Of a stretch of DNA of 64,000 bases, positions 36,511-46,100 are shown piece after piece. Source of the DNA: VAZQ01 sp963744275 (lineage in GTDB: Bacteria > Pseudomonadota > Alphaproteobacteria > Rhizobiales > Xanthobacteraceae). Numbering within the stretch: the stretch's first letter is position 1; the number at the start of each line of letters is the position of its first letter. Where the stretch lies: assembly GCA_963744275.1 (NCBI GenBank), contig CAVUSX010000009.1:62001-126000 (forward strand), given 5' to 3'. The notes under the pieces were generated by a model. It had not been told where the DNA came from. It saw nothing but the letters and a program-made list of their open reading frames with translations, and searched no databases. The position numbers and the translations under genes were made by a program.

Positions 36511-37713
36511 ATGACCACGAACGGCACGCCAAATCCAGCGGCAACGGAGCCTAAGAAATTTCTCCTCGATCCCTACCGGGAGTGGGCCGGCGGCGAAGGC
36601 ATCCCCATCCATCTCGATTTCGGCCACGACCTGATCGCGCTGGAGACGGCCGCCTGGGACCGCTATGACGCCCGCGGCTGCTTTGCATTCACCCATGGCG
36701 CCGGCGACTTCATGAGCAACTACGTGATCGAGGTCCTGCCGGGGCGCAAGACGCGTCCCCTGCGGCATCTCTACGAGGCCTTTTTCTATGTCCTCCTCGG
36801 CCACGGCTCGACCACCGTGTGGCTGCCGAACGGCGAGACCCGCAGCTTCGAATGGGGCCCCAAGGCTTTGTTCGCGATCCCGCTCAACTGCCAATATCAG
36901 ATTTTCAACAATTCGGGGTTCGAGCCGGTACGGCTGTCGTGCACGACCGATGCGCCGATCACGATCAATCTCTATCACAATCTGGATTTTGTCTTCGACA
37001 ATCCGTTCTCCTTTCCGGATCGCGCCGGGCTGTCGAAGTATTTCGACGGCGAGGGCGATCATCGCACCTACGATGTCATCCAGAAGACCGCGATCAGGAA
37101 CGTCTGGGAGACGAACTTCGTCCACGACCTCACCAGCTTCAAGCTCTACGAGCTGGAAGCGCGCGGCAAGGGATCGATGAACGTGAGCTTCATTCTCGCC
37201 GATGGGACGATGCACGCGCATGTGTCGCAAATCCCGACCGGCCGCTACAAGAAGGCGCACCGTCACGCCGCCGGCACTCATGTGCACGCGGTGGACGGGG
37301 AGGGATATTCGCTGCTGTGGTACGAAGGCAATTCGGAGTTCAAGGAATTTCCCTGGAAGCATGGCTTCATGTACACGCCGCCGTTCTGGATGTTCCATCA
37401 GCATTTCAACACCTGCGACCGGCCGGCGCGCTACCTCGCCTGCAGCCTGGGAAGCCGGCGCTATCCGTTCATCTCGCTCCGGCGCAAGAGCTCCGAAGGC
37501 GGCGGCTCGGTTTCCGTGCAGCAGGGCGGCCGGCAGATCGAGTACGAGGATCAGGATCCGCGCATTCACCGGAAATGGCTCGAGGCGATCGCCGCGACCG
37601 GCGTGGCATCCCAGATGAGCGACATTTTCGACGAGCCGGCGATTCTCGCTCTGCCGCCTGAAAGGTTGACCGGCGTCATCAGCACGCCGCGATCCATCGG
37701 GCCGGCCATCTGA
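36511..37713 (+). CDS. Two-cupin protein annotated elsewhere as ethanolamine ammonia-lyase-activating protein
   Basis: 400 residues from ATG 36511 (GGAACGGAGG upstream). It is a bicupin: an N-terminal barrel around HLYEAFFYVLLGHGSTTVWL and CQYQIFNNSG, and a C-terminal barrel with the metal motif AHRHAAGTHVHAVDGEGYS and the PPFWMFHQHFN segment. No signal peptide. Close relatives are labelled activating proteins because they sit next to EutA-like genes, as here (37731), but I know of no biochemical proof. It may equally be a dioxygenase or isomerase. Intact. Confidence 0.78.
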   Translation: MTTNGTPNPAATEPKKFLLDPYREWAGGEGIPIHLDFGHDLIALETAAWDRYDARGCFAFTHGAGDFMSNYVIEVLPGRKTRPLRHLYEAFFYVLLGHGSTTVWLPNGETRSFEWGPKALFAIPLNCQYQIFNNSGFEPVRLSCTTDAPITINLYHNLDFVFDNPFSFPDRAGLSKYFDGEGDHRTYDVIQKTAIRNVWETNFVHDLTSFKLYELEARGKGSMNVSFILADGTMHAHVSQIPTGRYKKAHRHAAGTHVHAVDGEGYSLLWYEGNSEFKEFPWKHGFMYTPPFWMFHQHFNTCDRPARYLACSLGSRRYPFISLRRKSSEGGGSVSVQQGGRQIEYEDQDPRIHRKWLEAIAATGVASQMSDIFDEPAILALPPERLTGVISTPRSIGPAI

Positions 37714-37730
37714 AAGCATCGGACAGCGAC

Positions 37731-39235
37731 ATGCATGATTTCGAGCTGGAGCACGAGCATGACGAGATGTCCGAGGCGGATCGCGACGCCATCGCGCGGG
37801 CGATCTGGGAGCAGGATACGGTCGAGCTGCGCACCGTCGGCATCGACATCGGCAGCTCGACGTCGCATCTCTTGTTCGCGCGCGTCGTTCTGAAGCGTCA
37901 AGCGCAATCATTGTCGAGCCGGTTCGTCGTGATCGACCGGCAGATCATCTGGCGCTCGCCGATCATGCTGACGCCGTTTCTCGCCGACGGCACCATCGAC
38001 GCCGCGGCGCTCGACCACTTCGTGCGCCATGCCTATCACGATGCCGGGTTGCGCAGCGGCGACATCGACAGCGGCGCGGTGATCCTGACCGGCGAGGCGA
38101 TCAAGCAGAAAAATGCCCGCGCCATCGACGAGATCTTCGCCAGGGAGTCGGGAAAATTCGTCTGCGCCACCGCCGGGCACAAGCTCGAGAGCATCCTGGC
38201 GGCGCATGGCTCCGGCGCGACCGCGCTGTCGCGGCGGCGCGGCGCCTGCGCCCTGCATGTCGACGTCGGCGGCGGCACCACCAAGCTCGCCCTCATCGAC
38301 AAGGGCGAGATCGTGAGCGTCGCCGCCTTTGCGGTCGGCGGCCGGCTCGTCGCCCAGGATGCCGCAGGCGCATGGACCCGCGTCGACAATTCCGCGCAGC
38401 TGGTGGCGCGCGAGCTCGGCATCGCCACGACGCCGGACGCCTTGGCCGACGCGGCCACGCGCCGGGCGATCGCCAAGCGCCTGGCCAGGCTCGCGGTCGA
38501 TCAGATCGCGGGCGCGCCGCTCGATGATCTCGGCCGCGCGCTGGAATTGACCGAGCCCCTGGCGCGGAGCATCGCGCCGGAATTCATCACGTTCTCCGGC
38601 GGAGTCGCCGAATACATCTTTGGCCGCGAAACCGCCGATCACGGCGATATCGCCAAGCCGCTGGCCGATGAGATCATCGCGCAGCTCGGACGCGCATATC
38701 GATCCCGCTCATCGAGCCGAGCGAGCGCATTCGCGCGACCGTCATCGGCGCCTCGCAATTCACCGTGCAGGTCAGCGGCAAGACCATCTACCTGCCCGAT
38801 CCGGCTGTGCTGCCCGTCCACAACGTTCCCGTTGTCCATTTGGGCTCGGATCTTTCAGCCGACATCGATGCCGACGAGATCGTGGCGGCCTTTTCGAAAG
38901 CCGCCGGCCTCATCGACCTGGCGCCCGACGCCCGCATCGCGCTCGCATTTACCTTCGCCGGCGCGCCCGAATACCCGCGGCTCGCCGCCATGGCGCGCGC
39001 GATAATGCGGTTTGCCGCGCCGAAGGGAAGACGAGAGCAACTGCTCGTCCTCATGATCGACGGCGACGTCGGCCGTGCGCTCGGCCGCATCATCGACAAG
39101 GAGCTCGGTCTCGACGGCAAGCTGGTGTCGATCGACGGCATGCAGCTGCGCGAGCTCGATTACGTGGACATCGGCGAGCTCCTCGATCCGCCGGGTGTCG
39201 TTCCGGTCGTCATCAAGTCGCTGCTGTTCTCGTGA
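37731..39235 (+). CDS. eutA: EutA-like ethanolamine ammonia-lyase reactivase, one frameshift
   Basis: About 501 residues across one indel. EutA is an ASKHA-fold ATPase that removes damaged cobalamin from ethanolamine ammonia-lyase. The two phosphate-binding motifs are VGIDIGSSTSHLLF and LHVDVGGGTTKLALID. Also seen are ILTGEAIKQKNARAI, GHKLESILAAHGSGA and EFITFSGGVAEYIFG. The C-terminal third continues in another frame from about 38690 (ISIPLIEPSERIRATVIGAS, then VQVSGKTIYLP and GVVPVVIKSLLF), where one base seems missing. The enzyme itself, EutBC, is not in the window, which makes this pair with the bicupin noteworthy. Confidence 0.82.
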
Positions 39236-39245
39236 CGCTCGGGTC

Positions 39246-39352
39246 GTAGGGCGCAATCGCTTTATTGCGCCGCTGCGCGAAGTCTCTTGCGCCTGAACCT
39301 GAAGGCACGGGGCGCGGCGGGGCCGATTGGCGCAATAAAGCGATTGCGCCCT
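39246..39352. repeat. Palindromic intergenic repeat, family A copy 3
   Basis: Inverted arms at 39246-39271 and 39329-39352 (the last two bases differ from the consensus AC). The centre contains GCGAAGTCTCTTGC, also found in copy 4 at 47380, so these two copies are the closest relatives. It lies between the convergent eutA and hydrolase genes. Confidence 0.9.
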
Positions 39353-39365
39353 GAGGTGCGTCCGA

Positions 39366-40595
39366 CTAGCGCGCCGTCTTCTCGCCGGCTGCCGTTTCGC
39401 TCGGCGTCACGCGCCGATCGAGCCAATCGGCGATCACGGCGGCGATTTCGAGATTGTTCTTCTCCAGCATCAGGAAGTGGCCGTTGCCGCGAATGCCGAT
39501 GTCGGCAAGCCGGGTGAAGTCGACCGGCACGCCGGCCTGTTTGAGAAAAGCGGCGTTGCAATGGGCGGTCGGCGCCCCGAAGGAGGCTTCGGCGGACATC
39601 TGCAGCGTCGGGATGTTCTTGAAGTTGATCAGCTTGTGCGCCGGCTCCTGCTGCCGCCAGCAGCGGGCGAGCTCGGGCGCGTCGGGCTCCTCCTGCCGCG
39701 TGAGGCCGAAATCTTCGACGCGGTTCACCGGGGGATCGTAGGTGATGGGCGCATAGGTCACGCCGAACGGCTTGGCCAATGGGCCGTCCTCGAACCAGTG
39801 CGGCGGGCCGACGAGCTTCACCTCGTAAAACGACGAGGTGCCGGCCTCGACCATCAGCAGCGCCTTGACGAGCTGCGGCCGCGCATCCGCCGCGAGCCAC
39901 ACCGGAGCGGCGGACTGCGAATGCGGCATCAGGATCGAAGCGCCGATCCGGTCGAGCAAGGCGATCGTGGCATCGCGGTTGACCGCTTCGCGGACCTTGG
40001 CATCGCCGATCATGGGCAGCGTCTCCGCCATGAACTGATCGAAGACCGGATCGCCGACCGTGCCGCTGCCCGGCCACTGCGTGTGCAATCTGGCCTGCGG
40101 GAAGAGGTTGTATCTCTCATAGGCGATGAAATCGCGCTCGACCGATTTCGGCGATCGGATCGACTTCGGCCCATAGACCGCCTCCACATAGGGCGAGCGG
40201 CCGCGGCCGACCTGGTCCATGATGTAGACCGCATAGCCCTTGGAGAGGAAATACTGGCCCCAGCCGTCGCGGCCATCGGGCGTGCCCATGTAGCCTGCGC
40301 CCGCGAGGCAGCAGCCCTCGATCATCACGATCGGGTAGGGATGCGTGCGGTTGGTCGGGATGTAGTATTCGACATAGGCTTGGCCGGCGAGCACCGGGCC
40401 GTCTTTGGTGTCCACATACTTGCCGCCGACGAAGAAGTGGCCGGTCTTGGCGATCGACAAGGGTCCGACGCCGTCCGCGCGCGCCGGTATGGGCATCGCT
40501 CCGGCGCAAGCGAGGATGAGAAAAGCCGCGGCGAGGCGGCTGATCCGCTCGCGGAAGCGGGGGATCGACAGGAATTTGCCAGAGGCGGTCTGCAT
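39366..40595 (-). CDS. Exported alpha/beta-hydrolase (esterase-like)
   Basis: 409 residues from ATG 40595; the longer frame to 40739 lacks a ribosome-binding site. Signal peptide: RLAAAFLILACAGAMPIPARA. The body contains HPYPIVMIEGCCLAGAGYMG, GWGQYFLSKGYAVYIMDQVG (DxVGRGRS) and a nucleophile elbow that reads ILMPHSQSA, with Ser in place of the usual GxSxG context. A likely catalytic His is in GIRGNGHFLMLEKNN. This fits a secreted esterase or lactonase of the alpha/beta-hydrolase superfamily. It is followed by a type A secreted paralog in the same orientation. Confidence 0.8.
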   Translation of the reverse strand: MQTASGKFLSIPRFRERISRLAAAFLILACAGAMPIPARADGVGPLSIAKTGHFFVGGKYVDTKDGPVLAGQAYVEYYIPTNRTHPYPIVMIEGCCLAGAGYMGTPDGRDGWGQYFLSKGYAVYIMDQVGRGRSPYVEAVYGPKSIRSPKSVERDFIAYERYNLFPQARLHTQWPGSGTVGDPVFDQFMAETLPMIGDAKVREAVNRDATIALLDRIGASILMPHSQSAAPVWLAADARPQLVKALLMVEAGTSSFYEVKLVGPPHWFEDGPLAKPFGVTYAPITYDPPVNRVEDFGLTRQEEPDAPELARCWRQQEPAHKLINFKNIPTLQMSAEASFGAPTAHCNAAFLKQAGVPVDFTRLADIGIRGNGHFLMLEKNNLEIAAVIADWLDRRVTPSETAAGEKTAR

Positions 40596-40774
40596 CGGTT
40601 CGCTCCCGTGTCGGCGGACGCCGAAGCCGCAATTATGGACCCGGCATGCGCGGAAGCAAACGGCCCCGCGCGCGCATTTTACACGTCGGGCAGTGCGGTC
40701 CGCAGGCTGCATGAGGACGCTTGGCCTCACCGCTTGCACGGCTCACCCGTGCAGACGAGGTGATCGGCGCTTGC

Positions 40775-41602
40775 CTATTTTGCGCTCTTGAAGAAGCTCA
40801 GATCAGGCGGCGGCTCGCCCTTGGACACCGGCATCAGCCTGCCGTCTTGGCTCACGTAATAGGCTCGCCCGCCGATGCGCACGAACGGATTGCCCTCGGC
40901 GCAGGCCTCCGGCACCCAGACCGGCCGCGGATTGGGATCGTGGCGATAGGTTTTGGTGACCGTCCAGGGAGCGGTGAGGGCGTGATCGATCACCGTGATG
41001 TCGTCGCGCAGCAGATTGCGATCGCCGGGATCGAGGTGAAGCCGCTCCAGGATGATGGTCTGGGCGTCGCGATGCAGCGGAAGTCCGCTGGTGTCGAACG
41101 TCCGCGGATTTTTCAGGCCGCGGGTCTCGATTTCGAGCGTGTCGTAAGCGCCGGTTCCGGCGCGGTCCAGCCATCGCCCGATCGAATATCCCACATAGCT
41201 CGGCTCGCCGGCCGCGGGCCAGTCGCGCCCGTCGGTGTAGATTCGGCGGTAGGCATCGTTGACGTGGCTGATCAGCACATAGGTGATGTCCTTCGTGACC
41301 ACGACCTCCATCGGGCTATAGGCCATCATCATCATCGGCATGCCCTGCGGCAGACAATACCATTGCGGCGCGTCTCCCGGCTCGCCGCTGGCCTGCGCCT
41401 TGAGGTTGGCGTCATAGACAGCCTGGTATTCCGGCGTGAGCGGGGCCGGCTTCTCGCCCGGCAGGACCCATTCCGGAGGCGCGGTCCGCACCCACGCGCC
41501 CTTGAGGTCGGGATACCGGGTCTCGTCGAAGGCGTGGGCGCGAGGCATCATGCCCAGCGCCGCTCCCAGCGCGGATGCTATGGCCAGGCTGCGTGCATGC
41601 AT
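40775..41602 (-). CDS. Secreted protein of uncharacterised family (type A paralog 3)
   Basis: 275 residues from ATG 41602 (GGAG upstream). Signal peptide: SLAIASALGAALGMMPRAHA. Then FDETRYPDLKGAWVRTAPPE, PLTPEYQAVYDANLKAQASG, CLPQGMPMMMMAYSPMEVVV, RRIYTDGRDWP, GYSIGRWLDRAGTG, LEIETRGLKNPRTFD and ALTAPWTVTKTYRHD, ending PPPDLSFF. It matches the tandem pair at 860 and 1725 across its whole length although it lies 39 kb away. Probably in one operon with the upstream TIGR03032 gene or the downstream hydrolase. Function unknown. Confidence 0.82.
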   Translation of the reverse strand: MHARSLAIASALGAALGMMPRAHAFDETRYPDLKGAWVRTAPPEWVLPGEKPAPLTPEYQAVYDANLKAQASGEPGDAPQWYCLPQGMPMMMMAYSPMEVVVTKDITYVLISHVNDAYRRIYTDGRDWPAAGEPSYVGYSIGRWLDRAGTGAYDTLEIETRGLKNPRTFDTSGLPLHRDAQTIILERLHLDPGDRNLLRDDITVIDHALTAPWTVTKTYRHDPNPRPVWVPEACAEGNPFVRIGGRAYYVSQDGRLMPVSKGEPPPDLSFFKSAK

Positions 41603-41729
41603 GCTCGTTCTCCGCATTTGTATCGGGCGATCGGTGGCAAATGGACATGATAGAGCATCGACCCTGGCACTGCGTTTCGCAATCCGTCGTGAGGGTAACG
41701 CCAGGGCCCGACGCTGCCGGCGCCGCGGC

Positions 41730-42821
41730 TCAGATCTCGAAGGTCATGGGCTGGTTGATCTCGGGCCCGGTGAAGGACGCCGCCATCGGCCGGCGCACGC
41801 CCGGCAGCACCGCGACGTCGTAGAGCTCCGTCACCGCACCCTCGATGCGCATCCATTGCACGATGTCGCCCGAGGCCAGGTTCACGATCTGCACGCCGCA
41901 CCAGGCGTCGGCGTCGCGCTTCTTCATCTCGGCGTCGAGCGCGAGGCCCGCGAACGAGCCGTCGCGCGCCAGCGACAGCCCGACCACGGCGTGGCCGTTG
42001 TGGAACGCCAGCCCGCGCAGGAAGCCCGGACAGAACGCGCGCGGCGTGAAGTCGCCGCCGGCGAGATCGACGGTGCCGAGATGCCCGCTGCCGGAATTCA
42101 GCACCCAGAGCCGGTTGTCGTACCAGCGCGGCGAATGCGGCATCGACAGCCGCTCGGTCACCACCGCGCCGGTCGTCACGTCGATCACGATGCCGCCCTG
42201 CGCGCGCCGCGCCCGCCAGCCGTTCAGCACGTCGCTGCGGCTGGTCGCGCTCACCCAGGCGGCATTGCCGTCCCGCACGGCGAGGCCGTTCAAATGGCAG
42301 CGATCCTCCGCCGCCAGCCGGGAGATGAAAGACGGCTTCCAAAGCTCGCGGAAGGCGTGCACCGGCGACAGCAAAGCCAGGCACGAATACAGCGTGTTGA
42401 CGAACACGATGCGGCCGTCGCCGAGCACGCTGATGTCGTGGATGTCGAGCTCGCCGGTGGTATGCGCCACGCGCGGCACATAATAGCGGTCGGCGTCGCC
42501 CATGGTCTGGCCAGGGGCCAGGATGTTCTCGAAGCGCCAGACCTGGAACGCGGTCGCCAGCACCAGCCGCTGCGGGTCGGCCCACAGCCCCATGGCACGC
42601 CCGGTGCCGACCTCGTGCACCGCGAGACCCCGGTCGCTGTCGACCCCCACCAGATAGAGCCGCCCGGTCTGGTAGGAGGTGAAGGCGAGGCTGACCTGAT
42701 TGGCGCTGAGCCAGTCCGCCAGGCCGCGCGAGCAGGAGATATGCGCCGCGGTCAGTTGCGGCAGGGGCGCGGAAGCAGGTAGCGGCGCGGCGGCGTCGGC
42801 GGGCTCGTTGCTCAATGACAT
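41730..42821 (-). CDS. TIGR03032 (DUF4915) family protein
   Basis: 363 residues from ATG 42821 (GGAG upstream); the longer frame to 43388 runs into the autotransporter and is rejected. No signal peptide. Repeated beta-strand motifs suggest a propeller: LAFTSYQTGRLYLVGVD, PRVAHTTGELDIHDI, VFVNTLYSCLALLSP, CHLNGLAVRDGNAAWVSATS, VLNSGSGHLGTVDLAGGDF and CPGFLRGLAFHNGHAVVGLS. This order is diagnostic for TIGR03032. In other bacteria the family occurs with peptide-modification or polysaccharide genes, but its role is unknown. It is divergent from the autotransporter. Intact. Confidence 0.86.
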   Translation of the reverse strand: MSLSNEPADAAAPLPASAPLPQLTAAHISCSRGLADWLSANQVSLAFTSYQTGRLYLVGVDSDRGLAVHEVGTGRAMGLWADPQRLVLATAFQVWRFENILAPGQTMGDADRYYVPRVAHTTGELDIHDISVLGDGRIVFVNTLYSCLALLSPVHAFRELWKPSFISRLAAEDRCHLNGLAVRDGNAAWVSATSRSDVLNGWRARRAQGGIVIDVTTGAVVTERLSMPHSPRWYDNRLWVLNSGSGHLGTVDLAGGDFTPRAFCPGFLRGLAFHNGHAVVGLSLARDGSFAGLALDAEMKKRDADAWCGVQIVNLASGDIVQWMRIEGAVTELYDVAVLPGVRRPMAASFTGPEINQPMTFEI

Positions 42822-43160
42822 GTGCTCCAGGGGCCGGAGGAGATCGGGGGACCACGCAAATCGTCCGGCGTCAACCCTGCAGCGGCCGCATGTGGCAATG
42901 CAGCAACATGACGTAAGAATCGGGGTCAAGTGGTATCGAAATCCGGACCGCGACTTGCTTCCACCCCCCGGCTGCCGGAGAATGCCGGTCGGTTGGATTC
43001 TTCCGTCACTTGGCGAAATCCAGCCTTTGTCGGGCATCTTGCTGTCTTTGTCGCCGCATTTCGGGGCAATGGTGGAAGCGGTCGCGAAGCTTTGCTCTCT
43101 GGCCTGAACCGGCGCCGCGCGAGCGGCACATCTTCTGGCTGACCGTCGGCGATATCGATC
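42822..43160. other. Divergent promoter region between the TIGR03032 gene and the autotransporter
   Basis: 339 bases with no gene. The region should hold two promoters. I see no strong sigma-70 hexamer pair, no repeat of families A-C and no hairpin beyond short GC-rich stems. The autotransporter ATG lacks a clear Shine-Dalgarno, so its start is less certain than its frame. Confidence 0.5.
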
Positions 43161-46100
43161 ATGTCCTATGCCGCAGGAGATGTTGCAATCGCCGGCTTCG
43201 CGGGCCTGGCGCGCGATGTCGACGCGGCCGGCGCGAGGCTGGGGCGGCGGCGGGGCTTGCGCGATGCGCTTTTGAGCACCGCCGCGGCCGGAGCGCTGTC
43301 GTTGGCGATCGGCGGCCCGGCGCTGGCGGGGCCGGACCCCTGCACGCCCTCCGGCGGAGGCACAATCGAGACCTGCACCGGCAACCAATCCGCCGGGATC
43401 GCCTTTACCGGCCCGCCCGTCACCACGCTCGACGTCAACAACCTCACCCAGGCCATTACGCCCGCGAGCGGGACCGATGGCATCAACTTCACCTCAGCTG
43501 GCGCCGTCACCATCATCAGCGATACTGGGACCTTCGGCATCACCACCGCGGGCGTCGGCGCGTACGGGATTTTTGCCCAAAGCGCTGGCGCTGTCACGGT
43601 GACCTCGACCGGCAACATCACGACCGCGGGCATCAAGAGCGGAATTCTTGCCCTCAGCACCGGCAATGGCCCCGTCACGGTGACCTCGGCCGGCAACATC
43701 ACCACCGCGGACATCGGCGCGTACGGGATTATTGCCCGCAACTTTGGCGCTGGCGCCGTCACGGTGACCTCGACCGGCAACATCACCACCGCGGGCAGCT
43801 ACGCGCCCGGGATTGTTGCCGAGGGCCCTGGCGCCGTCACGGTGACCTCGGCCGGCAACATCGCCACCGCGGGCTACCAGGCGTACGGGATTTCTGCCGA
43901 AGGTTTTAGCAGCGGCACCGTCACGGTGACCTCGACCGGCAACATCACCACCGCGGGCAGCCGGGCGTACGGAATTTTTGCCCGCAGGACTAGCGGTGGC
44001 GCCGTCACGGTGACTTCGACCGGCAACATCACCACCGCGGGCAGCCGGGCGTATGGAATTTTTGCCCGCAACGCTGGCGCCGGCGCCGTCACGGTGACCT
44101 CGACCGGCAACATCACCACCGCGGGCAACGGCGCGTCCGGGATTTTTGCGGCCAGCCTTGGCGGCGTCACGGTGACATCGACCGGCAACATCTCTACCGC
44201 GGGCGGCAACGCGTACGGGATTCATGCCGAAGGCGTCGGCACGGTCACAGTGACTTCCACCGGCAACATCACCACCGCGGTGGCTACCGGAATCGTTGCC
44301 TATAGCAGCGGCGGTGGGGCGGTGGCGCTCACCTCGACCGGCAATATCACCACCACGGGTAATAACGCGAACGGGCTTTTTGCCACAAGCCAGGGCGCCG
44401 TGACGTTGACCTCGACCGGCAATATTCTCACCACGGGCGCCGGCGCCTACGGGATTTTCGCCAAGGGCCAATTTAGCGGCGCGGCGATGGTGACCTCGAC
44501 CGGCAATATTTCCACCGCGGGCAGCCGTGCGTTCGGGATTTATGCCCTAAACCAATTTAACGGCGCGGTGACGGTGACCTCGACCGGAAATATTTCCACC
44601 GCCGGTAGCAGCGCTTACGGGATTTTTGCCTCCAGTACCGACGGTGGCGCCGTCACGGTGACCTCGAGCGGCAACATCGCCACCCAGGGCTTCTCGGCAA
44701 GGGGGATTTTTGCCTTCAGCGCCGGCGCTGGCGCCGTGACCGTGACCTCGCACACCAATATCGCCACCGTGGGCACCGGCGCTTACGGGATTTATGCCAT
44801 AAGCCATCTTGGTGCCCCTGTGACGGTGACCTCGAGCGGCAATATCACCACCCAGGGCCAGCAGGCGACCGGGATTTCTGCCCGCGGCACCGGCATCGTG
44901 ACGGTGACCTCGATCGGCAACATCGCCACCCAGGGCAACGGCGCTTATGGGATTGCTGCCGCCAGCAATGGCGCCATCACGGTGACCTCGACCGGCAATA
45001 TCGCCACCGCGGGCACCGGCGCGGGCGGGATCTTCGCCACCGCCACTGGCGGCGCCATCACCGTGACCTCGACCGGCAACATCACCACTACGGGCAGCGG
45101 CGCGGACGGGATTAACGCCCAAAGCGTTGGCAGCGCGGTCGCCGTCACCATCAATTCGGGCGCGGTGTCGGGCGGCTCGGGGGCCGGGGCCGGCGTCTTG
45201 ATCAATGCAGGTGCCCCCAGCACGCTGACCAACTTCGGCGCGGTGACGGCGCTGTCCGGCGTGGCAATCAAGAGCTCCACGGGCAACGTCACCGTCAACA
45301 ATTTCGGCACCGTGACCGGCAACGTGATTCTGGGCAGCGGGACCAACGCCTTCAACAATATGGCCGGTGGCCTGTTCAACGCCGGCGCGACCGTCAATCT
45401 GGTGGCGGGCGGTGTGCTGACCAACGCCGGCGCGCTGTCGCCGGGCGGCGCGGGCGTGATCCAGACCACGGCGCTGACCGGCAGTCTGGTGCAGCCCGCG
45501 ACCGGGCTGTTGCTCGCCGACATCAACATCGCGGGCGCGACGTCCGACCGGGTCAATATCACGGGCACCGCCAACCTGGCCGGCGCCGTGCAGGTGCAGG
45601 TGCAGAACCTGATACTTGGGCCATGGCAGCAGACGGTGCTGTCGGCGACGGGCGGAACGACCAACAACGGGCTGTCGCTGCTGGCGAGCCCGGTGCTGCA
45701 TGCGCAATTGATTTATCCCAATGCCACCGACGTGGCGGTGCAGAGCTCGGGGATCAACTTCCTGATCCCCGGCCTCAACGGCAACCAAGCCGCGCTCGCC
45801 GGCGGGCTGAACGGGGCGGCGCAGAGCGCGGGCCTGGGCGGGCCGGTGTTCAACGCCCTGCTCAACATCACCTCGCCCGCCGGCTACGCCAATGCGCTGA
45901 CGCAGCTCGACGGCGAGGCCGCGACCGGGGCGCAAGGGGCGTCGTTCCAGCTCACCAACGCGTTCCTGGCGCTGCTGACGGGCCCCACCGGCGGCCCCGG
46001 CAATGGCGGCGGCCCAGCCATGCCGTTCGCACCCGAGCGCGCCGATGCGTTTCCCTCCGACGTGGCGCTCGCCTATGCGTCGGTGCTCAAGGCGCCGGTC

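Noticed and set aside
43166..43789. A 207-codon minus-strand frame at the start of the autotransporter
   Set aside because: Antisense image of the passenger repeats, recurring with the same period.
43500..45135. Possible CRISPR or minisatellite
   Set aside because: The repeats are in frame, vary in length by whole codons, and code for a beta-helix passenger.
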